From assembly GCF_026262505.1 (NCBI RefSeq), contig NC_067208.1:8193962-8257961 (forward strand): 64,000 nucleotides of DNA, in the 5' to 3' direction. The position numbers and the translations under genes are program-made. Shown piece after piece: positions 1 to 10,386 of the stretch (within the stretch, counting starts at the first letter, position 1; every line of letters starts with the position of its first letter). The notes below the pieces were generated by a model. The model was not told the origin of the DNA, made no database searches, and was given only the letters and a program-made list of their open reading frames with translations. Source of the stretch: Trichomonas vaginalis G3 (taxonomy: Eukaryota > Parabasalia > Trichomonadida > Trichomonadidae).

Positions 1-534
1 AAACTAATTGGTTCGGCTTTCTTATGTATCAACTCTCTTTACAACGGGAGTGGTTTTCCTCTTTTTTTATACGGTTTCCTTAACACTATCGAACACTGTT
101 TATTTCTTTTCCAGTTTTTTAGATACGGTAAAGTACTCTATGCACCATTACTATCATTAATTGTTGTTATTCCATATCTAATCTGCATCTTTTCCCCAAA
201 ACTTATTCCAATCACAGACTTAGTTAAACCAGTTACTCAATTCATCTCACACATACCTCAATTAATCTCATGCATAACTAGGAAGACTACATTAAACGTT
301 TCTATCTATAGTCAACATTTACATTTCATCGGATCCTTTTTAGGCTGTATAATGCTCATTTTAGAGGAGAACTACAATATTACTAACTGGATCCTTTACG
401 GAAATACCTTTATCCAAGCGTTTTCGATATATTTCCTTGCTGCATGGTATGGAGAGCTCAGACTTAAGGAATCCAATGCTGAAAATCGATCAGTATCAAG
501 AAAGGTATTCAATGATAGCTTTAAATCTGTATAA
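1..534 (+). CDS. PQ-loop membrane protein, MPDU1-like (5' part cut by window)
   Basis: The frame is open from base 1 to a TAA at 532-534, so the gene begins left of the window; about 177 residues are visible. They are strongly hydrophobic with several membrane segments. A PQ-loop-like stretch (QFISHIPQLISC, followed by a KTT..N.S. segment and FIGSFLGCI) is arranged as in the MPDU1/SL15 family, which helps use of dolichol-linked mannose in the ER, and as in the wider cystinosin/SWEET fold. The C-terminus is a short polar tail. The family call is by eye; another PQ-loop transporter such as a lysosomal amino-acid exporter is possible. No intron boundaries are seen. Confidence 0.55.
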   Translation, partial: KLIGSAFLCINSLYNGSGFPLFLYGFLNTIEHCLFLFQFFRYGKVLYAPLLSLIVVIPYLICIFSPKLIPITDLVKPVTQFISHIPQLISCITRKTTLNVSIYSQHLHFIGSFLGCIMLILEENYNITNWILYGNTFIQAFSIYFLAAWYGELRLKESNAENRSVSRKVFNDSFKSV

Positions 535-933
535 TATTAATAAAATGTTTGTATTTTCATAATTTGACTTATATTTTTTAAATAAATGTATTTTTCTTTC
601 TTACAAGATGGTTCTGAGTAGTTTAAAACATTTGATACCTATGAACTCTGAGGTAAATCCAAATAATTTTAGAATTATTAAGAATCAGTTGCAATATTTA
701 TGTCATGAGATATGAACTAGTACCATTATCAAATGTATGATGTTGATTTTTCATATAATACTCTAAAAACTCAAAATACGTAAAATATCCTCAATATTTC
801 AGGTTGCAAAATGATATTTTTCAAATTTATTTGGTGAAAAATATTCTTTGTTGCCCATTTTATTTGTTAATCTAATGATGAAGAGATGATTTATTTTCCT
901 TCTCAAATTATCTGTTGTAAAAAAAAAAGTAAA
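535..933. other. Intergenic, no feature seen
   Basis: AT-rich spacer between the PQ-loop gene and the leucine-rich-repeat gene. An in-frame upstream ATG at 886 would add 16 residues to the next gene, but that leader (MIYFPSQIICCKKKSK) lacks the polar, repeat-like character of what follows. Confidence 0.5.
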
Positions 934-1620
934 ATGTCTACTTCCAAAAGCAAAATTCCGCCAATCAACCAAGGCAGATTAGATCTAACAGGTATGGGTC
1001 TTACATCTCTTGATGAAATTCCCGTAAGTTCCAAATTAAGGGAGTTAATTCTTACAGATAATCAGATTACTTCTTTCAAATCACTTCAGCCGCAACCAAA
1101 TCTTACCACAATCATAGCAAATAGAAATCCTATTAAATATTTAACTGGTCTTGATAAAATGCCAGCTTTAACAAGTATTGATTTAACCGAAACACCTCTT
1201 GAAAAGAATAATGATTGCGTTGTTAGAATATTGTATACAATTGGTCCGAAATTACAATACATCAATAAGAATAAAGTCACAGAAGATGATCAAACTCGTG
1301 CAAACATCTACGAAAAGAAGAATATTGTCGAAAAGAAATACTTACCATTAGAGTCTGAAGAAGATGAAGACTTAGATCAGCTTTCACCAATCGAAAAAAA
1401 GTCATTTGAAAAAATATCGCCAATTTACATTCAGGAAATGAGTAAGCATTTTGCGGACATAGCATACAACGAAGCTAAGCTTTATGATCTTAAACAGTTC
1501 GGAATGATGCCTGTTATAACTGAAGATTCTACTTTTGAAGACAAAGTTCGCACCATCGTACATTTAAAGAAGAGAATAAATCTTCTTGCGGATGAAATCG
1601 ATAAGAATTTGGAAGAATAA
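934..1620 (+). CDS. Leucine-rich-repeat protein (SDS22/LRR type)
   Basis: A 228-residue protein if read from the ATG at 934; an upstream in-frame ATG at 886 is possible. Residues about 12-105 contain four LRR units of the protein phosphatase-1 regulator/LRRC type (LDLTGMGLTSLDEIP, LRELILTDNQITSFKSL, LTTIIANRNPIKYLTGL, LTSIDLTETPLE). The last is followed by an LRR-cap-like segment with IGPKLQYINK. The C-terminal half is acidic, helical and LRR-free, ending in a probable coiled coil (VRTIVHLKKRINLLADEIDKN). A short LRR block with a cap and a helical tail recalls ANP32/LRRC-type adaptors. A specific partner cannot be named. Confidence 0.8.
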   Translation: MSTSKSKIPPINQGRLDLTGMGLTSLDEIPVSSKLRELILTDNQITSFKSLQPQPNLTTIIANRNPIKYLTGLDKMPALTSIDLTETPLEKNNDCVVRILYTIGPKLQYINKNKVTEDDQTRANIYEKKNIVEKKYLPLESEEDEDLDQLSPIEKKSFEKISPIYIQEMSKHFADIAYNEAKLYDLKQFGMMPVITEDSTFEDKVRTIVHLKKRINLLADEIDKNLEE

Positions 1621-2662
1621 AAAATATGTAATTATCTTTTTAAAATTTCTCTTTTTCGTCTGTTTATGGATAAAATTGATAATTTTGATATACTCATGTC
1701 TATTATATCATTAGAAAATGCTAAATTCTGATCACAAGAGCAAATCATTATACAATTCATTAAATACTTATTGTGAAACAATTTCACTCATGAACATAAT
1801 ACTAAAAATAGCCGAAAATATTGATATATCAAGTAAATAAACGATATCAAATTAATTGTTCACCGATTGGAATGTATATTTGAGGGTTTGAAGATTCTAA
1901 TGAATACAATAGTACTATTAGTGTTGATTATGGATTTATCATAAAATTTGAAAATAGATAAAACAAATTATAATGATAAGTTTACCAATGAGAGAATATA
2001 TGATAATGATATTTGTGTATAGCATGGTGATGTGTGATGCAGCAGAAAAAAATTGTAAATTCAGTCAAAAATATAAAATTAATGTAAAAAAAACAATAAT
2101 TTAAAAACGAAATCTAAGTGATTAAAAACATTAACATTATCATGATGTATATTACAAACATTTGACAAATAATTGAAAATTATTTTTTCAAATCAATTTC
2201 TAAAGTCAGAAATACCATTTGATATTCACAGAATTTATTGTATTGTTGCATGCTAAGTTCGGTCAACGATAGAAATTGAGTGGAAATTAATCGTCGAGGA
2301 AGTACGATTATGTAAAGTAAAAAAATGTTGTGGGATTTTTAATATTATATATTATTTTATAATAAAATTTTTTTGAGTCATTTTAAGAAGCACATATAAT
2401 TTTTTGAATTTAAAAATTAAAGTAGTGTCAAACGAATTTATCACTTAATTTAATACTCAGATTTCTTAAAATTAATGAAAAAAAGGTTTTCTGAGAACTT
2501 TTGAGAATGGTTTTCAAATTCCATTATTGAAAATATATAGGTATTGTATGAAATTCAAACTCTATATTTATTAAAATTCTAAATTTTTAATAAAATAACT
2601 TTTCAGAGGAATATGATTTTGAATGGTTGATTAATAAGTATAAAAATGTCTACGATTTTAAG
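1621..2662. other. Intergenic, AT-rich, no gene seen
   Basis: About 1 kb of low-complexity AT-rich sequence with frequent stops in all frames. No structured RNA or repeat end was recognised before the hairpin array that starts at 2663. Confidence 0.5.
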
Positions 2663-2975
2663 GAGGGAATTGTTCCTTATGAGGTATACATCATAACTAT
2701 ATACCTCATAAGGAACAATTCCCTCTTGATAGCTGGGAAACTTTTTCTGAATAACTTATCATTTGGAGAAAGTTTCCCAGCTATCTATTAGAAACTAAAG
2801 GCTGTGAGGCACTAATATATAATCAGTGCCTCATAGCCTTTAGTTTGTTATTAAAAACGAGAAAACTTGTTCGAAATGATAAACAATTTCGAACAAGTTT
2901 TCTCGTTTTAAGGAGGGAATTGTTCCTTATGAGGTATACATCATAACTATATACCTCATAAGGAACAATTCCCTC
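2663..2975. repeat. Array of five consecutive long hairpins
   Basis: Five stem-loops follow one another with almost no spacer. HP1: arms 2663-2688 and 2700-2725, 26 perfect pairs, 11-nt loop. HP2: 2728-2747 with 2766-2785, 20 pairs with one G-U. HP3: 2792-2813 with 2825-2846, 22 pairs with one G-U. HP4: 2854-2877 with 2886-2909, 24 perfect pairs. HP5: 2913-2938 with 2950-2975, identical to HP1 and exactly 250 bp further on. The arms differ in sequence between hairpins, so this is not one repeat expanding. The remaining mispairs in HP2 and HP3 are G-U, which hints at an RNA-level role. A non-coding RNA precursor or a nested mobile relic are both possible. Confidence 0.85.
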
Positions 2976-3210
2976 TTGATATCCTGGATATTTTTGAATA
3001 TATTTTTTTAATTAAAGTTCTCAAAAGTATTATCAAAAGTGATTTTTAAAAAATATCTCCAATTAATTAACTAATTAAAAGTATTATATTTTTAAAATTA
3101 AATAGTTTTTCAATTTTTTTGAAGGAATTGAGATACTTCCCACGACAATAAAATTGAGAGGTTTACATTATGACTGATCTTAGCATGCAACAGTATTACT
3201 ATGTTTTGCT

Positions 3211-4407
3211 TTATTTTTGGTTAAATTTGATATGAACTTCCTTATTTTTCCCTCCTAACACAGCTGCAGCAGTAATAGATGCTGTTGTTTGCATATCTGA
3301 TATTAATTCCTCCTGATCACGAATTTGATTCCTTAATTTTTCATTTTCAATCAAAAGTTGTTCTTTTAGTTTTTGACCATCTTTTTCCTTTTCTTGGAAC
3401 TTCTCAAGCATTGTTGTTGCTATTTTCAGCTTATTTTCAATTGTTTTTCTTTCTTGAATTAATTTTTTCATTGATTCGAGTTTTTTCCTCTTTTCAGCAA
3501 GTTCATAATCAAGTTCTGTCAATTCTGATTCTGCAGATTGTAAAATTGCGGCTGTTTCTTGACATTCAATTTCTCTATGAATATTTAACTGTTCGTATAG
3601 TGCGCTTTCAAGATATGACTTCAGCACATCTTCCTTTGCACAAAGTTCTACGTATTCTCCACTCTTATCAATAGCAATTCGTTGCATTGTTGTTCCACTC
3701 ATCAAATTCCACGTTTCTCTGCCATCTGCTGATGCACAATAGCCGTGGCCCGTATTCTTGAAGTGTTCCAAGGCATGGTCATAGCAAAAACTTCTTGCAC
3801 ATGATAAACAAATATATGGACGGTCAAAAGTGCCGCAAACTTCACAAGGAGATAGGCTAAGTGAAGATATAGGTGCGTAACGGCATAATGGGCATTCCCA
3901 TTGCTTCATACGTTGAGCACAAGTCGTATGCATTGAATGTCCACATGGGAAAGTAATTAATTGTAAATCTGAGACTAACTGGTATAAGCAAATAGCACAG
4001 TTATTATCATAGAACTCGTTTGTTGAAAATCTGTTAACAATTAGTTGCAATTTTTGTGATTCGAATTCAAATGACTGAACAAAATCATATGTGAGCGTAT
4101 CTAATGAGCAAATAGGTGTTGGATTAGCTTTAAGTTTCTTAAGAAGTTCTTTCGCTGAATCAATTGAAATTGCCTTTAAAATGATGGTAAAAGTTGGTGA
4201 TTTATCTGTCAGTAGCACGAGACAATTGCTTGCAAGCGTGTGAAAACTGTTGACAAACTTGCAAACATCAGGAGGAGTGTAATATAAACGCAATCCCTGT
4301 ATACAAACTAAACAACTTGAAGGATCATCGGTAATATGAATGAAATTTGATGTTTTAACACCTTTTTCTACACTCTGAATGCATACTTTGTTACAATTTT
4401 GAGTCAT
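3211..4407 (-). CDS. BRAP2/ETP1-like RING and UBP zinc-finger protein
   Basis: 398 residues read from an ATG at 4405-4407. Order: an N-terminal BRAP2-type RRM-like region (about 25-120), a RING finger (about 137-177: CAICLYQL, CGHSMHTTC, CPLC), a UBP-type zinc finger (about 188-235: CEVCG, CLSCARSFC, H..H..NTGHGY), then a long coiled coil (about 290-375). This is the architecture of BRCA1-associated protein 2 / yeast Etp1, cytoplasmic ubiquitin ligases that bind nuclear-localisation signals and ubiquitin. The zinc ligands look complete. The C-terminal tail ends in a lysine-rich stretch. The architecture makes the family call firm; substrates are unknown. Confidence 0.88.
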   Translation of the reverse strand: MTQNCNKVCIQSVEKGVKTSNFIHITDDPSSCLVCIQGLRLYYTPPDVCKFVNSFHTLASNCLVLLTDKSPTFTIILKAISIDSAKELLKKLKANPTPICSLDTLTYDFVQSFEFESQKLQLIVNRFSTNEFYDNNCAICLYQLVSDLQLITFPCGHSMHTTCAQRMKQWECPLCRYAPISSLSLSPCEVCGTFDRPYICLSCARSFCYDHALEHFKNTGHGYCASADGRETWNLMSGTTMQRIAIDKSGEYVELCAKEDVLKSYLESALYEQLNIHREIECQETAAILQSAESELTELDYELAEKRKKLESMKKLIQERKTIENKLKIATTMLEKFQEKEKDGQKLKEQLLIENEKLRNQIRDQEELISDMQTTASITAAAVLGGKNKEVHIKFNQK

Positions 4408-4598
4408 AAATTTTTATAATTGTTGTCAAAAAATAGTTTACAATAATCGTAAAATTTTCCAGGAATACTAAATATTATAATAAACTAGTTATATTGCAAA
4501 TCATGGTGTAACCAATTATTTTGAATTTTAATTTTTCTATGAGCTCTAACAATAATTAGCGCCAAATTTTCCTAAAGCAAGAAAAAGTGGCATCTGCA

Positions 4599-5360
4599 AT
4601 GAGTTTGCCACCGTACGCCATTGCAGTATTAATAGACAACACTGATATATCAATTGATGGAGATTTTTACCCCAATAGGCTCGACGCTCAAAAAACGACA
4701 GTTGATAGACTGTCCCAATTCTATTTTTCCTCAAATCCTAAGTCCCAAATAGGAATTGTTACGATGGGATCAAAGGAATTTGGTCTTCGTACCTCTCTTA
4801 CATCATCGCATACAACAATTCTGAAGACCTTGCAGAATATTAAACCCGGCGGAAGCTTGTACTTTTTAAAGGCTCTTAAGACCATCATGATAATGCTAAA
4901 GTATTGCAATACCGATGTTGAAGAGAAAAGAGTCCTTGCTTTTATCGGAGGAGACCATGGAATCAATGATAAAGAAAAAGCAAACGAAATAGCCACAACA
5001 TTTACTAGAGAAGATATACCATTGGATATAGTTATTATTGGAAAGCGAGTTCCAAATGTACCGCTTATTAAAAATATGTGTCGTCAGATTCCAGGATCCA
5101 ACTGTATCGAGATCAGAGAATGTGATAACCTCCTTAGCGATAAGGTATTCAGCTCCAAAATATGTCCTGCAAAAAATTTGTCACAAGCGGAACTGAATGA
5201 GCTGATCGAGAACGAACCTGCTTTTTCTGTTATACGTCAGTCCATGGCTCATTCAGCCCAGAAAAAAGATCCAACTAAATCCGGAAGCTCAAATTCTTCT
5301 CCAAGCAAGTACAAGCCTCAGATGCTCAAAAAAATGATACCACATATCAAAAACCATTGA
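4599..5360 (+). CDS. RPN10: 26S proteasome regulatory subunit Rpn10/PSMD4 (vWA domain)
   Basis: 253 residues from the first ATG at 4599. The N-terminal 190 residues form a von Willebrand A domain typical of Rpn10: IDNTD in the MIDAS position, a GDFYPNRLDAQ segment, SNPKSQIGIVTMG, IKPGGSLYFLKAL and RVLAFIGG. Rpn10 is a ubiquitin receptor at the base-lid interface of the 19S particle. Downstream, a helix rich in acidic residues (ELNELIENEPAFSVIRQSM) sits where a ubiquitin-interacting motif is expected, but the usual central Ala is not in register, so it may be a degenerate UIM. The tail is Ser/Lys-rich. The protein is shorter than animal PSMD4 and closer to yeast Rpn10, which has one UIM. Confidence 0.88.
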   Translation: MSLPPYAIAVLIDNTDISIDGDFYPNRLDAQKTTVDRLSQFYFSSNPKSQIGIVTMGSKEFGLRTSLTSSHTTILKTLQNIKPGGSLYFLKALKTIMIMLKYCNTDVEEKRVLAFIGGDHGINDKEKANEIATTFTREDIPLDIVIIGKRVPNVPLIKNMCRQIPGSNCIEIRECDNLLSDKVFSSKICPAKNLSQAELNELIENEPAFSVIRQSMAHSAQKKDPTKSGSSNSSPSKYKPQMLKKMIPHIKNH

Positions 5361-6227
5361 ATCACAAAGGAATAGTTTGGATTTCTTGCAATGAAAATTA
5401 TTTTTCTACTAATTCCTCAACATCAACAAATACTTAGCTTGCAGATTATTCTTATTCCAATTTTCAATAATATTAGACCTACTATTACTTAATTCTATTA
5501 ACTATTTGTACATATTATTTATTGTTATTAAAATATTACATGTTTGTTATCGGAATTTTTATTAAACACACTGAATTTATATTTCCATTGAATGGATCTA
5601 AATAATGGAAGAAAATTTTCAATATAAAATGTAATATTAAGTATTTAATCGACATGAATAATTCAAATGTCATTAAAAACATGTAGCTATGGGAAATAAC
5701 AATTGGATAATTTCGAATTTTTTTGGAAAAATTATGTATAGAATAAATTTTTTTTTCATTTTTAAGTATATAATATGTATTTTTGATTTTTTAGAATTTT
5801 TTTTCGATATAATGAATCGATGACATTGTACAATTTTAAATTTTATTAGAATTTATCCTAATGAAATCTAAAATAACTGCATTTTCATTTAATATATTTC
5901 TTAATTTTAATATTAATTAAAATATTTCATATTGAACTAGCATTAAAACTTGAAATAGAAATATTTGTCCAATCAAATAATCTTCATTACTTGATATGCA
6001 AAAAAAATTTCATGCAATTCTCATTTATTGTATTTCACAAACAAAGTACAATCATATCAAAGACAAATAGATATAGTTTAATATAGAAAATCATATTAAA
6101 TAAAAAATTTCATATAAAAAAATTGAATTATTACGAAAAGAGATCTATTTTTTAAACTCTAAAATAAAATATATAAGTCTGTTCTAAAAATAATTGTTAT
6201 GAATAGAAACAAATAATATATTATAAA
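5361..6227. other. Intergenic between convergent genes, no feature seen
   Basis: AT-rich spacer between the convergent 3' ends of the Rpn10 gene and the DEAD-box gene. Homopolymer-rich, stops in all frames, no recognisable RNA gene. Confidence 0.5.
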
Positions 6228-8024
6228 TTAATAGTTGCGTGGTCCATTATATCCAGCTCTATCACCACCGAATCCGCCACGGTTTCCATATCCACCACCG
6301 TAGCCACCCTGGTTGCCTCCGTATCCGCCTTGGCCGCCACCGTATCCGCCTCTTCTATCTCCGAAGTTTCCACGGTCTCCGCCGTAGCCACCGCGGTCAC
6401 CACCGTAACCGCCGCCACCACGGCCATAACCTCCGTAGCCGCCACGGCCGTAGCCACCGCGTCCAGCGAATCTAGAACCGTAACCTTCCTTCCAAGCACC
6501 CTTTGGAGTAACGTCTGCGAGTGCCTTTAGCCAGTCAGGAAGTTCTTGTTTGGCCTGTGTCATAATCTTTGCGAGTTTTCTGGACATGTTCTTGTTTTCG
6601 TCTGTAAAGAAAGTAACTGCGAGGCCTTCCTTGTTACCTCTTGCTGTACGGCCAATTCTGTGAACGTATGTTTCGATATCACCTGGGAAATCGTAGTTAA
6701 TAACAATATCGATATCGTTAACATCGAGACCTCTTGCAGCGACATCTGTAGCCACGAGGATTCCTTTCTTGCATGATCTGAATTTGCCAAGAACGAAATC
6801 TCTCTGGTTCTGCGCTTTGTCGCCATGAAGGGAGTAAGCTTGGAATCCCTTCATGTTGAGGTTCTCTTGTAAATCGTCTGTAGTACGCTTTGTCTTTGTG
6901 AAAATGATGATTTTGTCGTCTTTGTGTTCATTAAGTACTTCTAAGCATTTGGAGAGCTTCTCGAACTCCTCGCATTTGGTAATGACCTGCTTGATGTTGC
7001 TGTTTGTCGTGAGATCTTTGTTGCCAATGATCATGTGAACTGGATCTACAAGGAAATCAGCGGCGAGTTGCTGAATTTCCTTTGGCCATGTGGCAGAGAA
7101 CATCATTGTCTGACGGTCCTTGCTGATATGACCAATAATCTTCCTGATCTGTGGCTCAAAGCCCATATCAAGCATTTGATCAGCTTCATCGAGGACAAGG
7201 AAGTTTACACGGTTCATCGGGCACTGGCCACCTTCAATGAAGTCGATTAAACGACCTGGCGTAGCAACAACGAGAGAAGGAAGGTGACGAAGGTCATTTG
7301 CCTGTGGACCACGTCCAGCACCTCCGAAAAGACATGTCTGTCTGATCATGAGGTTGTCGCAGAATCCCTTGGCAACTTCTGCAATCTGTTGAGCAAGTTC
7401 TCTTGTTGGAGAGAGAACAAGAACAATTGGACCATCTCCACGGTACATTGGCTCCTGGAGACCAATGTGGACCATGGCAGGGATGAGGAAAGCTGCTGTC
7501 TTGCCGGAACCTGTCTTAGCAATACCAATAAGATCATGTCCTTTTAATGCGACAGGAATTGAGACAGATTGAATTGGGGTTGGCTTTTCCCACTTGTTGT
7601 CTGTAATTGTCTTTGTAATTGTGTCTGGAAGATTAAGTTCTTCGAAAGTTAAAGCTGGAGAAGGAACATCAGAAGCGAGTAACTTAATTGCGTTAGATTT
7701 GAGAAATTGAACTTGTTCGTCCTTTGTTGATGATGGAGTAAAGTCTTGGTTGAGTTTAACTGGGACGCATTCAGCAGTTCTTGTTGGTGGAGAAGGAGAA
7801 CGATCGTGACGACCACGTCCGCCACGCCCACGACCAAATCTAGGTCCATCACGATAGCCAAAGCGGCCTTCATCGCGTCCGCCACGGCGTTCATAAGCAA
7901 ATGAGCGTGAATGAGACATGCCGCGGCCACCACCACTGCCATAACGACGACCATCGTCATTGTCTTCACCTCCGCTATCGAAACGATTCTTATACTCTCC
8001 GGAATTGTTCCAGTTGTTGGACAT
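6228..8024 (-). CDS. DEAD-box RNA helicase with RGG/glycine-rich tail (Dbp2/DDX5-like)
   Basis: 598 residues from the ATG at 8022-8024. All helicase motifs are present in order: Q motif (KPTPIQ), I (AKTGSGKT), Ia (PTRELAQQ), Ib (TPGRL), II (LDEADQMLDMGF), III (SAT), IV (IIFTKT), V (ATDVAARGLD) and VI (HRIGRTARG). The N-terminus is Arg/Gly-rich and about the last 90 residues are RGGYGG-type repeats that bind RNA, as in Dbp2/DDX5 and Ded1/DDX3. A nuclear role in RNP remodelling and transcription termination is the family expectation. Higher GC and strong codon bias against the surrounding DNA suggest high expression. Confidence 0.95.
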   Translation of the reverse strand: MSNNWNNSGEYKNRFDSGGEDNDDGRRYGSGGGRGMSHSRSFAYERRGGRDEGRFGYRDGPRFGRGRGGRGRHDRSPSPPTRTAECVPVKLNQDFTPSSTKDEQVQFLKSNAIKLLASDVPSPALTFEELNLPDTITKTITDNKWEKPTPIQSVSIPVALKGHDLIGIAKTGSGKTAAFLIPAMVHIGLQEPMYRGDGPIVLVLSPTRELAQQIAEVAKGFCDNLMIRQTCLFGGAGRGPQANDLRHLPSLVVATPGRLIDFIEGGQCPMNRVNFLVLDEADQMLDMGFEPQIRKIIGHISKDRQTMMFSATWPKEIQQLAADFLVDPVHMIIGNKDLTTNSNIKQVITKCEEFEKLSKCLEVLNEHKDDKIIIFTKTKRTTDDLQENLNMKGFQAYSLHGDKAQNQRDFVLGKFRSCKKGILVATDVAARGLDVNDIDIVINYDFPGDIETYVHRIGRTARGNKEGLAVTFFTDENKNMSRKLAKIMTQAKQELPDWLKALADVTPKGAWKEGYGSRFAGRGGYGRGGYGGYGRGGGGYGGDRGGYGGDRGNFGDRRGGYGGGQGGYGGNQGGYGGGYGNRGGFGGDRAGYNGPRNY

Positions 8025-8149
8025 AGGAGAAAATGGCACTAAAAGAGGTCACTTTTTTAAGACACAATTTTTTGAATGAGTCTAAAATTTTGAGTTTGAG
8101 AAATAATTTTATTTGCGTGACACAAAATTTCGAACTATTTTCATAATAG

Positions 8150-8520
8150 TTGCATTAACTTAAATGCAAGCTATCTGTTTCGGATAAAAATTTGTATTCT
8201 ACACAATTTCGAAAGAAAAATGCATCAACTCTGAAGAAGAATCGCAATGCAACTAATACTTACGGGTTAAATCGTTGTAATCACAAACTTCATGGTATCA
8301 CCGAACAGAATAAGTGAGAATATCAATTTTTTTTTGATTATTTGTTTTTTTTTTAACGTCCAATTTTGTATCAAATTATAAGTTTTGAATGTACCAAATA
8401 ATCCACAACTAAATATTGAATTTTGATTGATACAATTGTACAATAAACTTTATCATAAAGGCTTATGAGTTTACTAAAACAATACAAAAAGAAGTAATGA
8501 AATGATATGAATAATGATTG
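8150..8520. repeat. Diverged copy of the 48,785-49,075 repeat (3' flank of a Pmp-like gene)
   Basis: The stretch from AAATGCAAGCTATC through CAACTCTGAAGAAGAA to GAAATGATATGAATAATGAT matches 48,790-49,070 with scattered differences. The last ~80 bases match the 3' end of the Pmp-like genes seen at 39.8, 49.0 and 55.5 kb. It is therefore the remnant of a Pmp-like locus, now truncated by the inverted-repeat element at 8524. Confidence 0.65.
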
Positions 8521-8523
8521 TAT

Positions 8524-8797
8524 GGGGGCGAGCATCATAAGAAAAATTTTTCGAAAAATAGGGGGTGTTAGTATACTCAACCCCCTCATTAATTATCGTT
8601 TCTAGAGGAATAGGAACAGAGGCCTTTTTTCAGGTAACCTTTAAGAAGTTTCCGAAAGAGTTTATGCTCATATAACCTCATTTCCAGGTAAATAGGGGGT
8701 ATTGTTCTACTAAAAGTTTAGTTGCATACTGGCCTCGTTTCCTAAGAAACTTAATCAAGAGGCTATCTCAATAAGCCTTGACCAACAGGAATAGGAT
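8524..8797 (+). repeat. Left terminal inverted repeat of the 1.86-kb element
   Basis: Pairs over its full 274 bp with 10113-10386. It carries two internal AATAGGGGGT-type motifs about 130 bp apart that may be protein-binding sites. Confidence 0.85.
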
Positions 8798-10112
8798 TTA
8801 CCATCACTCTTGTGGAATAAGTAATCAATATTACCGAAACATGCATTTAGGTTCTTTGACCTCCCTGCTTTAATACAGCATTATTCTTTTGTTCAAGCAT
8901 CATTATAAGTATCCTCGTTTGTATTATATACATTATCTTAAACAATACCCATACGCTTTTCAAGTAAATCCATTACACACCGAATTTTTTTATCCAATAG
9001 TATTGTTGCGTTGAGATCATACATTCAAAAATATGTTAAAGTTAATAGAAGATGTCGAACTTTTTAATTTTCTTGAATAGTATTCTCTTTGTTCGAAAAA
9101 TAATATATTAAATTGTTTATTAAATCAATATTTGCAATTATTTTCAGAGCCAAATAAACCGATATTATTACTTTATGATTTTTCTTGTTTGATTTGAAAT
9201 AATTATTCAAATTATGAAGGGAATCAAATTTCATGAAATATTTTGAAATCTGGATTGACAACTAGATTCATTTTGCATTATTTTGATGTGAATTTAAGTC
9301 TGTAATATACCTTACATAATAAAGTATGTTTCATTAGATAAAAATTTAAGTATTATCATAAACATTACATGTTAAAAGATGATTGTAATCAAATTTAATT
9401 TTCTATGCATAAGCTGATAATATTTTATCAGAATATTCAAAGAATCATTTTGAATTGTATTAGGAGAATAATCAAACAAAAGAAAAGATTCAATTTGAAA
9501 TTTAAGAAGCTATAAGTATTCCCCAAATATGTGAAACTAATGTGAACACGAATCTAGTGAATTTTAACAATAGATAAGAATTGTTATGTAAAAAAATATG
9601 TAGCAATGTAGTTGTTATGCAAAAAAAATGAAAATCTATCTTGGAGGATAGTGTGCTATTAATAAAAGGAAATTAAAAAGAAGTGAAAAATTTAAAATTT
9701 AGTAAAAATATAAAAAATATAGTATTCTACGGAGAAAATATGATTTCATATATACATAGAGGTATGAGACTTGATTACTAGACGAAAATCATGATGGTTG
9801 CATAAATTTGTTCAAAATATAGAAAAAGAATGATATTTTTTGTTAAGATAAGTAATTATATCTTGGAAGATTTTATATGCATGTATCATAAATGAAAGTT
9901 TTCGTTGAATCTGAATAATATTTTCAAAAGAATGTCTACTTTTGGGTTTTAAATGTAATCATGAGTAAATCATCTATTGGATGGAGGTATGAGATACGCG
10001 TAGTGTACTGTGATATAAAAAGATTCGTTGAACAACCAAATAAGTAGTGATGAGCTTGCGTCTATCGGTTATTGCTTTAAGATTACGGTAGTTCAGTATT
10101 GCATATTCCTTT

Positions 10113-10386
10113 ATCCTATTCCTGTTGGTCAAGGCTTATTGAGATAGCCTCTTGATTAAGTTTCTTAGGAAACGAGGCCAGTATGCAACTAAACTTTTAG
10201 TAGAACAATACCCCCTATTTACCTGGAAATGAGGTTATATGAGCATAAACTCTTTCGGAAACTTCTTAAAGGTTACCTGAAAAAAGGCCTCTGTTCCTAT
10301 TCCTCTAGAAACGATAATTAATGAGGGGGTTGAGTATACTAACACCCCCTATTTTTCGAAAAATTTTTCTTATGATGCTCGCCCCC
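10113..10386 (-). repeat. Right terminal inverted repeat of the 1.86-kb element
   Basis: Reverse complement of 8524-8797. The inner boundary is marked by the AATAGGAT/ATCCTATT end, after which the two sides diverge at once. Confidence 0.85.

Larger units (their letters stand above)
8524..10386. mobile_element. Non-autonomous DNA transposon with 274-bp terminal inverted repeats
   Basis: Both ends start GGGGGCGAGCATC. The left repeat (8524-8797) and right repeat (10113-10386) are each 274 bp and I saw no difference between them. The flanks read ...TAT before and TAT... after, compatible with a 3-bp target duplication. The 1.3-kb interior (8798-10112) has no convincing coding sequence; the 65-codon minus-strand ORF at 9064-9261 has no known motif. 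The identical repeats argue for recent movement by a transposase encoded elsewhere. The family was not recognised. Confidence 0.85.

Noticed and set aside
6221-6530. ORFs on other frames of the DEAD-box glycine-rich tail
   Set aside because: Val/Ala- or Arg/His-rich shadows of the RGG repeat, with no independent signal.
8371-9261. Short minus-strand ORFs in and beside the 1.86-kb element (8371-8589, 9064-9261)
   Set aside because: Low-complexity, one crosses the element boundary, no motif.
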